Made by a program: the position numbers and the translations under genes. The notes below the pieces were generated by a model. That model was not told the origin of the DNA and did not search any database. It was given only the letters and a program-made list of their open reading frames with translations. 64,000 nucleotides of DNA, from contig NZ_CP063353.1 in NCBI RefSeq assembly GCF_014931565.1, forward strand, positions 2,232,001 to 2,296,000, in the 5' to 3' direction. Shown in pieces: positions 44,542 through 53,088 of this stretch; positions within the stretch are counted from its first letter, which is position 1, and every line of letters starts with the position of its first letter. This DNA comes from Clostridium sp. 'deep sea' (GTDB lineage Bacteria > Bacillota > UBA994 > PWPR01).

Positions 44542-46085
44542 ACAGCATACACCCCTCTCGCTGAATTAGCTATCTCTTTTTCAAGAGCACTTGTTATTAC
44601 ACCTAATAACTTATTAGCGTCAGCATTTTCATTTATTGTTGTACTGCCAAAGCTTACTGTTGGAGTAAGTGTTACAAAGTTCTTAATAGCTTCTCGTTCT
44701 GCAACATCACGCATAAGCTTAATATCTTCATCAGCAATATTAACATCGTTATTAATTTTTCCAACCTCTTCTACTACTTTAATATGTTTGTCAGCATTAT
44801 TAGTAGCGTTTAGCCCAGTTGTTGATGCAAGGTCATCTATTTTTTTGGTTTTTTTATTAATACCAAGCCATCTACCAAACTTGGCAACAAGATCAGCAAA
44901 AAAATTAACTAAATGTAGTATTATAGTAGCTACTGACATAATAAACTTACCTACAATTATTAAAATTTTCATTATAACAGAAACTATTGGAATAATATAT
45001 GCCAAAGATTCTTTTAGTGTTTTTAAGAAAAGCTGAAATACAGGGCCCTCCAATAATTGAATTACATCATCTAAGATTGGTTTTATGGGTGCCAATAAAT
45101 CTGTACCAAAGGTAGACTTTAGACTTCGCAAAGAGTTTTGGATTATTTGCACCTTACCCAAAGTGGTATCTTCCATATCAGTTAGAAATCTATCAGTATA
45201 GCCCAATTCTGTTAGCACCTTATCTAAACCTTGCACCACACCATCAACATTACCAGCATTAGCTAAATCTGCTAAGCCAGCTGAGTTAATTGATTCTTCT
45301 GATATACCACTACTAATTAAAGCCGAAAAGTCTCCACTTAAGGCACTCTTAAAAGCATTTGCTACGCTAGATACATCACTTGAGCTAGCCATAGCTAATC
45401 TCTCTGACATAGCTAAAACCTTTTCCATATTATTACCAGCATTAGCTGAGCCACTAAGCTTAGGGGCTAGGCTTTCTCCTGCCTTCATAAAATCTTCTAG
45501 CTCAAAAGTAGAGTGAAATGCAGACTTATAGATTGATTCAACAATTTCATTTTCCTTATTTCCGGATTTATATCTTATTAGTTTTTCAGCTTTTTGAGTT
45601 TTAGCAGCAGGTAAAAGTACTGCATTCCAGATTTTTTTACCTAACTCAAATACTGACTTTGCAACTGCTACTACTTTGCTAAATTTAGAAAGCACATTTG
45701 CTGCAGATCCTATTACAGATTTTCCAGTATTAAATATTCTTGAAACAAAATTACCTACAGGTCCAATAGAATTACCTGGTCTGTGATATCTATTAATTGA
45801 TACTTTACCAAGTGCTTTTTTCTCTGTTGCTTTTACTTTTTCTTTAATTTTACTAATAGAATCACTTATAGATTGCCTAATAACAGATTCCACATCTAAT
45901 GAAAAGTTATAATTATTTGTTATATTATTAGTTATATTTTCAGTAGTGTTATATGTTTTATTAATGTTTTTCTCAATCTGACCACTTAATTTAAGGCTTA
46001 AGGATAGTTTATTATTGATGTTACGTATGAATTTATCAAACTTATTTATAGTACCAATATTAGAGTCTAAAATATCTCTATTCAT
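44538..46085 (-). CDS. Tail tape measure protein
   Basis: A 515-residue protein with the composition of tape measures: N-terminal coiled coils (about 10-110), a long helical middle, and two hydrophobic segments at about 345-400 (LAYIIPIVSVIMKILIIVGK). It lies directly after the chaperone pair. At roughly 0.15 nm per residue the predicted tail is only about 75 nm long, short for a myovirus and compatible with a compact tailocin; this length estimate is inference. Confidence 0.85.
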   Translation of the reverse strand: MNRDILDSNIGTINKFDKFIRNINNKLSLSLKLSGQIEKNINKTYNTTENITNNITNNYNFSLDVESVIRQSISDSISKIKEKVKATEKKALGKVSINRYHRPGNSIGPVGNFVSRIFNTGKSVIGSAANVLSKFSKVVAVAKSVFELGKKIWNAVLLPAAKTQKAEKLIRYKSGNKENEIVESIYKSAFHSTFELEDFMKAGESLAPKLSGSANAGNNMEKVLAMSERLAMASSSDVSSVANAFKSALSGDFSALISSGISEESINSAGLADLANAGNVDGVVQGLDKVLTELGYTDRFLTDMEDTTLGKVQIIQNSLRSLKSTFGTDLLAPIKPILDDVIQLLEGPVFQLFLKTLKESLAYIIPIVSVIMKILIIVGKFIMSVATIILHLVNFFADLVAKFGRWLGINKKTKKIDDLASTTGLNATNNADKHIKVVEEVGKINNDVNIADEDIKLMRDVAEREAIKNFVTLTPTVSFGSTTINENADANKLLGVITSALEKEIANSARGVYAV

Positions 46086-46089
46086 TCTA

Positions 46090-46248
46090 TCACCGCCTAC
46101 TGCGAATTTTCATCGCTCTTATTTTTTCTGCCCTTAAATACTCATCTATGCTTGCCATAATAAAGGCTTGTTCAGCACGTGATAAGTTCATAAACTGACT
46201 AGGCAGTATTTTGAGTTTGTGGAGGGCGTAATGGCAATAATTTGCCAT
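46090..46248 (-). CDS. Second tail assembly chaperone (frameshift product)
   Basis: A 52-residue frame, MANYCHYALHKLKILPSQF..., with LSRAEQAFIMASIDEYLRAEK, matching the short second chaperone (gpT-like) of PBSX-type tails. It is in the -1 frame relative to the 46266-46661 gene and joins it without a stop through the slippery A AAA AAC at its 3' end, so it is probably made as a C-terminal extension of that protein. An internal ATG 46248 with AAGGAGG also permits independent translation. Confidence 0.78.
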   Translation of the reverse strand: MANYCHYALHKLKILPSQFMNLSRAEQAFIMASIDEYLRAEKIRAMKIRSRR

Positions 46249-46275
46249 GCCATCGCCCTCCTTGATTAGTTTTTT
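46221..46275 (-). promoter_or_regulatory. -1 ribosomal frameshift signal
   Basis: On the minus strand the slippery heptamer A AAA AAC (46275-46269) is in the correct zero-frame phase and is followed at once by TAA. Seven bases on begins a hairpin with GGAGGGCG / CGCCCTCC arms (46261-46254 and 46228-46221) and an inner ATGGCAA / TTGCCAT stem. Confidence 0.8.
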
Positions 46276-46661
46276 GCTTGTTCCTTTAAATTTTCTAAAT
46301 CACTATAACCAGAGATATCTAGTATCTGCTCAGCTAAAACAGCTATTTCACCAGGAAGCAATACTTTTTTAATATATTCCTCTGAAGTACGACACCCTAA
46401 CTCACTTAAGCTTTTGCTATCACTAAAGTTAGGGTTTACAGTTCCGGCAACTGCAACTAAACGCAAGTAGCGAGAGTTGTTTAATTTAGTACCACTCTTA
46501 CTACGTTTTGTACAGCGCTGTAAAACATCTTCTGCTTCATTTTCGGTTAATGCTTTTATAGTGAATTCAGCAGGTTTGTCATCAATTACTATTCTTTCAG
46601 ATATAACAATATTTTTAGTTTCATTAAGATCACGAGCATTTAAAAACTGTTGTAAATTCAT
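46266..46661 (-). CDS. Tail assembly chaperone (XkdN-like)
   Basis: A 131-residue acidic protein in the position of XkdN, between tube and tape measure. The sequence VIDDKPAEFTIKALTENEAEDVLQRC near 25-50 and CRTSEEYIKKVLLPGEIAVL near 90 are typical of gpG-like chaperones that coat the tape measure during tail assembly. It ends in EQAKN-stop, the codons that form a -1 slippery site, so a fraction of ribosomes should extend it by about 60 residues. Confidence 0.85.
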   Translation of the reverse strand: MNLQQFLNARDLNETKNIVISERIVIDDKPAEFTIKALTENEAEDVLQRCTKRSKSGTKLNNSRYLRLVAVAGTVNPNFSDSKSLSELGCRTSEEYIKKVLLPGEIAVLAEQILDISGYSDLENLKEQAKN

Positions 46662-46663
46662 AA

Positions 46664-47125
46664 TTATTTGCTTACCTCATTAAATTGGTCTAAAATCTCT
46701 AAATCTTCAAAAGTAAATGGTACTTCTTCTTCTAAGTAACCAGCATCTCCATCTAGCTTTGCCATAATAACTGAATCTGGTAAGCAGTTCTTAAGTACTA
46801 TAGTTTGTTTACCAGAGCTACTTGCTGGGTCTTCATTTTTAATTTGAATATCAAAATAAGGTACTGAACCTTTTTTAATATAGTCTTTAACCATGTTACG
46901 AAAATAACTTGTCATATAATAAATTGTCATTGAGCCAGAGCCTGTCCAGCCAGCAATTTTTTTGCCTGTACCACGATTACCAATTAACATAATATCTTCT
47001 TTTGTTAATTCCACTGTAGCTTCAATATTACGAAGTTCAGCTAGCTCTCTGACATTGCCTTCTTTAACTACAAATGCAATGCCTTCTTTACCACTAACAA
47101 CATCATTAGCTTTAATAATTGCCAT
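46664..47125 (-). CDS. Tail tube protein (XkdM-like)
   Basis: A 153-residue XkdM family protein: AIIKANDVVSGKEGIAFV at the start, LMGNRG-type loop at 48 (MLIGNRGTGKKIAGWTGSGS) and SMTIYYMTSYFRNMVKDYI near 68-86. Hexamers stack to form the inner tube around which the sheath contracts. It is two bases after the sheath stop. Confidence 0.92.
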   Translation of the reverse strand: MAIIKANDVVSGKEGIAFVVKEGNVRELAELRNIEATVELTKEDIMLIGNRGTGKKIAGWTGSGSMTIYYMTSYFRNMVKDYIKKGSVPYFDIQIKNEDPASSSGKQTIVLKNCLPDSVIMAKLDGDAGYLEEEVPFTFEDLEILDQFNEVSK

Positions 47126-47126
47126 A

Positions 47127-48461
47127 TTACTTCACCTCAACTGCAATATAAATTTTTTCAATACTGTCTACAGGTTGAACAGCAACATTAACAACTACTG
47201 CATCAGTAGCTTCTCCTGCAACAACCTCAATATCTGCACTTGTATCTAAGTTTTGAATTGCACCTTTGTTTTGCAAGCTTTGTAGGTACTTAATAATTTC
47301 ACTTCTTAATAAGTTTCTGCCATCATCGTTATTACTAACTTTACCAATAAAGTAAGCTTCACCAATTTGAATTAGAGTATTATTAATTGTATCTAAGACT
47401 CTAATGACACGATTCTTTTTAAATACATCACCTTTTGTTAACGTAAATGTAGTTAAACTGTTAATATCATATTCAACACGTGCTCCATTACTGGTAGATG
47501 TAAATAGAAATTTACCAGCCTCAATAAAGCCTTCAATCTGACTATTAGTGTACTTAACATCAACATCTACAGCATTATCATAGTAACTATAGGTTAATGA
47601 CTCGGTGCTTAATGAGGCAGCTGTTGCACCTGCAACCCAAGCTACTGCTTTTGTAGCAGGTACTATGGTGTTATTACTTAGTACAACGCCATTTTGCACC
47701 TCAATAACGCCTTCATAATCCGCACCACCAGAGGTATATGCTTCTACTACTAATTGACGTTTTAGCCCCTCTTCATCTCTTAAACGAGTAATGTAAGTTT
47801 TATAGGTTTCTTTAATAGCTGTATCAGCAATGTTATATAAACCCATAACATTCCATTGATAGGTTTCCATTGTTGTTCTGTATGTTTCATGGTCTGCTGT
47901 AGTAGCTGTTGCAGATACACCACCTGCTAATTTAACAGTTGTTCCTGTTACAACTAAATCTGCTGTGGAAGTACCAGCAAATGAAACCCAAACATTCTCT
48001 TTTAAATCTTCAATTTTTTCTACTTGATCTTGCTCCAAAACAATATGAGTACCTAAGAATAATGTAAATTTCTTTTTAGTATCACTTGTTTCAATTGTAA
48101 AAGATAAATCATTACCTTTAGTACCTGTATACAATGCTGTAACAGTCAGTTCATTACTTGTAGCAGTAGCCTTTACTCCTTCAGCAACACCATTTAATCG
48201 ATAAACATACAGTTTTGAAGCTCTTTTTAAAGCTTCACTAACTGCAGTGATGTTTTGTTTCTCATCACCAAATAATGCTAAAAAATCACTTGAGTTCATG
48301 TCATTAGTTACTTCAAGAACTCGCTGTTCTGGACCCCACTCAAGGTTTAAAGGCATTGTTACCTCACCACGTTGATCCTTGTTCTTAATACCAGCAAGTT
48401 GTGAAAACTTAACATAAACTCCTGGTCGAACTGCACTTTGTTGTACATAGTTCTGTCCCAT
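47127..48461 (-). CDS. Contractile tail sheath protein (XkdK-like)
   Basis: A 444-residue sheath protein. The opening SAVRPGVYVKFSQLAG, GEVTMPLNLEWGPEQ near 35, and the C-terminal half with KVSNNDDGRNLLRSEIIKYLQSLQNKGAI are diagnostic of the XkdK/phage tail sheath family. It defines the element as contractile (myovirus or R-type tailocin). ATG 48461 follows GGAGCGTGA; the longer frame starts in a leader. Terminator-like hairpins upstream suggest its own promoter. Confidence 0.93.
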   Translation of the reverse strand: MGQNYVQQSAVRPGVYVKFSQLAGIKNKDQRGEVTMPLNLEWGPEQRVLEVTNDMNSSDFLALFGDEKQNITAVSEALKRASKLYVYRLNGVAEGVKATATSNELTVTALYTGTKGNDLSFTIETSDTKKKFTLFLGTHIVLEQDQVEKIEDLKENVWVSFAGTSTADLVVTGTTVKLAGGVSATATTADHETYRTTMETYQWNVMGLYNIADTAIKETYKTYITRLRDEEGLKRQLVVEAYTSGGADYEGVIEVQNGVVLSNNTIVPATKAVAWVAGATAASLSTESLTYSYYDNAVDVDVKYTNSQIEGFIEAGKFLFTSTSNGARVEYDINSLTTFTLTKGDVFKKNRVIRVLDTINNTLIQIGEAYFIGKVSNNDDGRNLLRSEIIKYLQSLQNKGAIQNLDTSADIEVVAGEATDAVVVNVAVQPVDSIEKIYIAVEVK

Positions 48462-48575
48462 TACTTCACGCTCCTTAAATAAATTTAATATATAAATCAA
48501 AGCCTTTAGGCTTGATTCGCATAATTAAGCAATCTACTAAAGATAAAACGTTACCTCATAGATTACCAATATAAA

Positions 48576-48599
48576 AAAACTCGCTATATGCGAGTTTTA
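48576..48599 (-). terminator. Rho-independent terminator upstream of the sheath gene
   Basis: AAAACTCGC / GCGAGTTTT with seven T on the minus strand, after the DUF6838-like gene. Confidence 0.85.
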
Positions 48600-48607
48600 C
48601 AACTAAA

Positions 48608-49018
48608 TTAGCTTAGTTTTATTTTTTTGCTTAAGTTATTAATTAGCGCTACCTCTTCAATAACATTAAAATAAGGAATTTTTATTGAAAATGTGTATTT
48701 TAGATTGCTTTCATATGTAGAGCTTTGATTGTTACTATAAAAGCTGTCATTCCCTATTTTCATAATCTGAAATTTATTATCCAAATTATTTGCAATGTCA
48801 TAGTAGCTTAATTGGTTTGTGCTAGCTTGTTTACATTCAATCTGAATTTTAATGGTAATAATACCTCTACGTCCTAATTTTTTATCTCTTTTGCATTCTG
48901 TTATTTTAATAATAAAGGCAGGCTCAGTTATTTCAGCAGCTTCCATAGTATATATATTAAAAGTTGGATATAACTCTTTTAATATTTCTTTAACTCTTTC
49001 AATAATATTATTTATCAT
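48608..49018 (-). CDS. Tail terminator-like protein (DUF6838-like)
   Basis: A 136-residue protein with a small alpha/beta fold: IIERVKEILKELYPTFNIYT, ITEPAFIIKITECKRDKKLG and a beta ending. It matches the position and size of the tail terminator found before the sheath in PBSX-like tails of clostridia (the family annotated DUF6838). It is the only remnant of the head-tail joining zone. It is separated from its neighbours by terminators on both sides. Confidence 0.7.
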   Translation of the reverse strand: MINNIIERVKEILKELYPTFNIYTMEAAEITEPAFIIKITECKRDKKLGRRGIITIKIQIECKQASTNQLSYYDIANNLDNKFQIMKIGNDSFYSNNQSSTYESNLKYTFSIKIPYFNVIEEVALINNLSKKIKLS

Positions 49019-49047
49019 AATTTACCTCCTAATTTTTATAAAAGTAA

Positions 49048-49078
49048 AGCCCCAGACCTTTATGTTTGGTCTGAGGCT
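49048..49078 (-). terminator. Terminator after the NeuB-like gene
   Basis: AGCCTCAGACC / GGTCTGGGGCT followed by TTACTTTTAT on the minus strand. Confidence 0.75.
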
Positions 49079-49173
49079 ATTTATTTACATTAACATAGTA
49101 TCATCATATTTATAGAAAAACAATGAACTAAATGTGAAGTTCATTCTAAACACATTACTAACACTAATATTTA

Positions 49174-49836
49174 TTAGATTTGCCAACTTGGTAATTTATT
49201 TATGTAATTAAGTAGTCTCTTATATTTATCTATTTCATTAGTTAAATTCGCTTTATTAGCTACAACTATATTGTATTCAATGGTAGTTGCCCCTAATGCT
49301 ATTGCGATAACTGAATATAGGTAATTATTAAAAGCACTTTTATAACCTACATAAGTATTATCTCGACACTTACAGCTTTGTTTAAGCTTTTTTAGATTTT
49401 TAAAGCTAATACCACTTTTTACATCTTGAGCTGTTTCATAATAAATAAAAGTGATTTTTATATTGCTACTATACATTGATATAAGCTTGTTTATATTACC
49501 TAAGCTCTCACTGCCTATTGGTATTATTACTGATGTTTTTAGATTCGAAGCCTCTGTTAATAGCTTATTACTACAACTACCTTTCGACATCTTAATTATA
49601 GGAGAATTTACTTTTGAACATAACGGAAGTGAATCTAAATTATCTACTTCAGTTATGTACTTTATATTTTCATTCTCGAATTTTAAGTCTTTTATACTAT
49701 TCATTATTTTTATATTATTTATTAGAATAGTATTAAGTTTTATGTTTGAAAAAGTCTTAATTAAATAATCAATTTCATTATTTGTACAAGTATCTTGGAT
49801 ATCAATATTTGTTATAACCTCAATATTACAAACCAT
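49174..49836 (-). CDS. Degenerate NeuB/SpsE-like TIM-barrel protein
   Basis: About 220 residues, recalling the C-terminal two thirds of sialic acid synthase (NeuB) barrels. SPIIKMSKGSCSNKLLTEA parallels the usual KIASGE-type strand, SVIIPIGSESLGNINK the PVILSTGM loop, and YSVIAIALGATTIEYNIVV the SIAAVALGAxxIEKHFT block. The catalytic Glu, His and metal ligands of NeuB are mostly replaced (KGS, EYN), so activity is doubtful. A standalone protein with this fold in a tail element is odd. Start ATG 49836 follows AGGGAGC; terminators isolate it. Confidence 0.55.
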   Translation of the reverse strand: MVCNIEVITNIDIQDTCTNNEIDYLIKTFSNIKLNTILINNIKIMNSIKDLKFENENIKYITEVDNLDSLPLCSKVNSPIIKMSKGSCSNKLLTEASNLKTSVIIPIGSESLGNINKLISMYSSNIKITFIYYETAQDVKSGISFKNLKKLKQSCKCRDNTYVGYKSAFNNYLYSVIAIALGATTIEYNIVVANKANLTNEIDKYKRLLNYINKLPSWQI

Positions 49837-50151
49837 ATTCCTAGCTCCCTTTTGTTTAAATAATTTTTCAAACACTATGTAATTTATCTTAAAATCATTC
49901 AAATTACATAGTTTTTTTACCCCCTTTTTTTAATTTAAAGACTCTATTTAAGTTGTCTCTCACTGCCTCGAACGACATCATTTTATCACTATTTTTTAGG
50001 TATATGGCGTAGTAAACATTAATAACACAGTTAATTTTATATTATTTTAAAAAAATACCCTTTAGATTCATAGGAAACTAAGGATACTTTTAGATAATAT
50101 GATATTAACATGCTTTTTAAGGTTATTCAATGAACAATAAATGAACTAATA

Positions 50152-50604
50152 TTATACTGGTAACCCAAAAATAGATCGAGCGACTTTCTCAACTCCTCTA
50201 CTCGAGAGTTTCTTGACCCATCTCTCACTAAAGAATAATCTGTCCGCTACTTTTGTCCATGAAAGTCCTAACACATACCTATTATAAACCGATTGATATT
50301 CAACATCGTCCAAAGTTAATAAAGCTGCCTTAATTATTTTTACCCGAATTTTGGTAATTTTTAACCGTTCTGCAATTTCAGCTCTTTCAATTGCTACAGC
50401 CGAAGATATATCTGAGTTTTTAGTTGTAGGAACAGATACGGCTTTGTATTGAACAGCTCGCATACCATCTGTATTGTTATACAGCTCCTCTAAAGACTTA
50501 ATAGCCTGCTCAAGTTGTAACAACTCTCTTAACCATTTTTTTGTTATTTTAATAGCCTTATCTATCCGCTCTTCTTTTGTTAAAAATCCTGTCAAGCCAC
50601 TCAC
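50152..50604 (-). CDS. ArpU-like phage transcriptional regulator
   Basis: A 150-residue protein with an N-terminal coiled region (20-50) and a C-terminal sigma-70 region 4-like helix-turn-helix: VYNRYVLGLSWTKVADRLFFSERWVKKL near 105-132. ArpU/late-gene regulators with this layout activate phage late operons. It sits upstream of the tail operon, in line with a late activator. No other phage activator is visible. Confidence 0.75.
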   Translation of the reverse strand: MSGLTGFLTKEERIDKAIKITKKWLRELLQLEQAIKSLEELYNNTDGMRAVQYKAVSVPTTKNSDISSAVAIERAEIAERLKITKIRVKIIKAALLTLDDVEYQSVYNRYVLGLSWTKVADRLFFSERWVKKLSSRGVEKVARSIFGLPV

Positions 50605-50610
50605 CTCAAT

Positions 50611-51533
50611 TTAGTAAATCTTAAAAATACGTGTATTACTTAACTCAATAAATTTTTCATATATATTAGGATATTTCTTTTTAAATTCTAAGTAGTTAAA
50701 GCTTGAACTTAATTCATTTGACCATTCTATTTTACGATTCCATACATAAGCACTGGTAGCCTGTCCTAACATTAGCTTTAATTTTTGCTCTATTACTCTT
50801 AGCTCTACTTCTAGTTTGTTTTTTTCTTTAACTAATTCATCATAAACTTTAAGTAACTCATAACAATTTGGTAAATTTCTATGGTCATTATCTCTTGCTA
50901 TGGGAAATAAATTATTAATTAGCTGGCTTGTTTCTGCTTTTCCATCTGGATAAGGTAGTCTTTTATTTTTTACACAATTCCAAAAGCTATTGCACTTTAT
51001 CAATAAATTATCTCTTATCTGTTGTGATTGATTAATTTTTATGATATCTATAATCTTATTGTTTGTAACTATTGCAAAATAGCAAAAGCTTAAGCCACTA
51101 ACAAGCATTTTGTACTGCAATTGCAATAGTAGACTAGCTGATAAAATATCTTCATTACTGGTAAAGTGTTTAACCTCTTTATACTCAAAAAAAGCATCTT
51201 CTGCTACTACCACTCTATTAATAAGGCTATGTAACCATGGATATTTACGGTGTTGAATTATGCTATATACACCTTTTGTTTTTTTGCCTGTTTTTAAGGC
51301 AAATAGGTGTGCTATTCTTCTATTTTTATGAATTCTATCGGTAGATAGTAATAAGTTATTGTGAATAAAAATATTATTATTACCTAATTTTTCATTATAA
51401 ACAGACTTAGTACCTTTCCATGGATGTAATCCACATATTGCTACAACATCGTTATCTAGTAAACTAGCTTTAATTATTTTAACTAAATTTATTTCGCAAT
51501 TATTTTTTAAATTGCATATTTTTTTCCTTTCAT
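50611..51533 (-). pseudogene. YqaJ-like phage recombinase, frame broken near its start
   Basis: The longest frame with a start runs only from GTG 51213, but the reading frame is open further upstream and encodes VVAICGLHPWKGTKSVYNEKLG, the typical N-terminal block of YqaJ exonucleases (GSDxxAIxGxxPW). It reaches ATG 51533 with GAGGAGG if one A is added to the seven-A run at 51525-51519. The downstream half carries FFEYKEVKH (the E-x-K strand) and a helical C-terminus, as in YqaJ. Either a one-base deletion has killed the gene, or slippage on the A run restores it. It is the only replication/recombination gene of the element. Confidence 0.65.
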
Positions 51534-51550
51534 AATTAACCTCCTCTATA

Positions 51551-51681
51551 TGTGCTAATTAAGCACATTAAAAAACAAAAAAATATAGTATAAATAAACA
51601 AATAAAGTAATATTTAAAACCTAAATTATGTAAAAAGTGCTTTTATAGCACTATTGTACTAATCAATTCTTTTAAAGTCAA
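51551..51681 (-). promoter_or_regulatory. Tail-element promoter with two repressor operators
   Basis: On the minus strand TTGACT (51681-51676), 17 bases, then TACAAT (51658-51653). An operator AGTGCT-tttat-AGCACT covers 51636-51652, at the expected start site, and a second GTGCT-aattA-GCAC copy lies at 51551-51567. These are likely sites for the repressor encoded at 51760. Confidence 0.78.
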
Positions 51682-51710
51682 GGGTCAATGTGTTAAATTT
51701 AAACATTTTC

Positions 51711-51739
51711 TTGCACTGATATTTCATTTTCGTTATAAT
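51711..51739 (+). promoter_or_regulatory. Repressor gene promoter
   Basis: TTGCAC (51711-51716), 17 bases, TATAAT (51734-51739), with the AAGGAGG ribosome site immediately after. The predicted start leaves a very short leader. Confidence 0.6.
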
Positions 51740-51759
51740 AATAAGGAGGAGTGTTGTAT

Positions 51760-52191
51760 ATGAGCACATTATCTGTTAGATTGAAGCAGGCTCGTAAACA
51801 TGCTAAATTAACACAAAATGAAGTATCCCTTAAAACTAGCATTAATCGAGCAACATTGGCAAATTGGGAAGTTGGTAGAACAGAACCCGACACAAACACC
51901 TTAAGTAGATTAGCTGACTTGTATAACGTTTCTCTTGACTATTTGTTTGGAAAAACTAACGAGTTGTATTCTTATGAAAATGCTAATAGCAATAGCAAAC
52001 AGCAAATTACTGATATGCTAAAAAACGATGATCAAGAACTCCTAGAATTTTGGAATACTCTTAAAGAAAGAGAAGATTTATTTTTGTTGTTTAAACAAGT
52101 ACGTGGCTTAGATAAAGATGATATTAAACGGGTAATACGAATAATTAAAGCTATTGAAGACGAAGAGGAAGCTGGCAATAGGCATGACTAA
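51760..52191 (+). CDS. Cro/CI-type repressor (XRE family)
   Basis: A 143-residue repressor. The helix-turn-helix at about 1-60 reads LSVRLKQARKHAKLTQNEVSLKT, INRATLANWEVGRTEPDTNTL. The remainder is helical with an acidic C-terminus. It is divergent from the tail element and probably binds the GTGCT-N5-AGCAC operators in the shared region. It overlaps the next gene, an ImmA-type peptidase, by 8 bases, as in phages where the peptidase removes the repressor after damage. ATG 51760 is ten bases from AAGGAGG. Confidence 0.88.
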   Translation: MSTLSVRLKQARKHAKLTQNEVSLKTSINRATLANWEVGRTEPDTNTLSRLADLYNVSLDYLFGKTNELYSYENANSNSKQQITDMLKNDDQELLEFWNTLKEREDLFLLFKQVRGLDKDDIKRVIRIIKAIEDEEEAGNRHD

Positions 52192-52534
52192 AATAATAGA
52201 TAGTACTATTTTTAAACAACTTATGAGTGAGCCTGAATCTGCCCAAGAAATTTTACGATTACACAATATTATTACAAGAATAGCCCCGCTAGGTAAAAAC
52301 TTAGCGGGTATGGTATATCGGTCGACAAATGGAACCTACTACATAATTGCTAATCAAATATTAGAACAAGCTGAGCAAAGATTTGTTTTTTTTCATGAAC
52401 TAGCTCATATTATATTAGATGCACCTAAAAGCACTTATTTACTAAGTATTAAACATACTCAAGCTGAACTAGTTGCAGATAATGAGGCTGTAACTGCTTA
52501 TGAGTTATCTGCACGTCAATATAATAATTATTAA
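52184..52534 (+). CDS. ImmA/IrrE-type zinc peptidase, partner of repressor
   Basis: A 116-residue protein with the zinc motif HELAH (H71, E72, H75) and FFHELAHIILDAP. The ATG at 52184 overlaps the repressor gene, so the two are co-translated. In ICEBs1 and related elements such ImmA peptidases cleave the ImmR repressor to induce the element. It is smaller than usual (about 160 residues) and may be a minimal version. Confidence 0.82.
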   Translation: MTKIIDSTIFKQLMSEPESAQEILRLHNIITRIAPLGKNLAGMVYRSTNGTYYIIANQILEQAEQRFVFFHELAHIILDAPKSTYLLSIKHTQAELVADNEAVTAYELSARQYNNY

Positions 52535-52557
52535 CTACATAAAATAATACATATTTT

Positions 52558-52590
52558 AAGCCTAGCTCATTTGAACTAGGCTTGTTTTGA
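52558..52590 (+). terminator. Rho-independent terminator
   Basis: Arms AAGCCTAG / CTAGGCTT followed by GTTTTGATT, closing the repressor-peptidase unit. Confidence 0.75.
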
Positions 52591-52644
52591 TTATTAATAA
52601 AATAAAAAGAACTCTAAAGGAACACTAAAGATAAACTTTATTCT

Positions 52645-53088
52645 TTAGGTATATAGTCCTTTATCTTCTTCTTCATCTTGTGAAATAAGGTCTTGTACAA
52701 TCATCATTGTGCTTGGCCTTTTTGGGTCAAACAAGTATTTAACCATTACATAAAATGTAGCCAAGACTTGTCCAATTATACTCACTATATATACTTTTAG
52801 AAATTCATCTGAATATTGTAAATAATTTAGTCCTCTTGCAAATGTTATTATAGCAAAAAATATAAGTTCAGCTATAATAATGCGAATAGTCCATTTAGCT
52901 ATGCTTTTCTTTAGATTTAGCTCTTCTCTGGACTCTTGAATAGCACTTGTTAAAGCTTTATTTGTATGAACTTTACTAAATGTTTGTTTATCTAGTTCTT
53001 TAGGATCTTTTGCATTATCTACAGGTATGTTATCAAAGTCAATTTTAACTGCAGTATGAGTAGTTTTGCTATTAAGCTCGCTAGACAC
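52645..53088 (-). CDS. Two-helix membrane protein paired with ImmA-type peptidase
   Basis: A 147-residue protein with a polar N-terminal 60 residues, two membrane helices at about 65-85 and 97-117, and an acidic tail (QDEEEDKG). It overlaps the upstream peptidase gene by 8 bases, so they form a pair. Unknown family; a peptidase-membrane pair could be a regulated immunity or export module. It is not part of the tail operon. Confidence 0.7.
   Translation of the reverse strand: MSSELNSKTTHTAVKIDFDNIPVDNAKDPKELDKQTFSKVHTNKALTSAIQESREELNLKKSIAKWTIRIIIAELIFFAIITFARGLNYLQYSDEFLKVYIVSIIGQVLATFYVMVKYLFDPKRPSTMMIVQDLISQDEEEDKGLYT

Noticed and set aside
30404-51681. Complete prophage
   Set aside because: No terminase, portal, capsid or integrase gene is present, and no att-like direct repeats were noticed at the ends.
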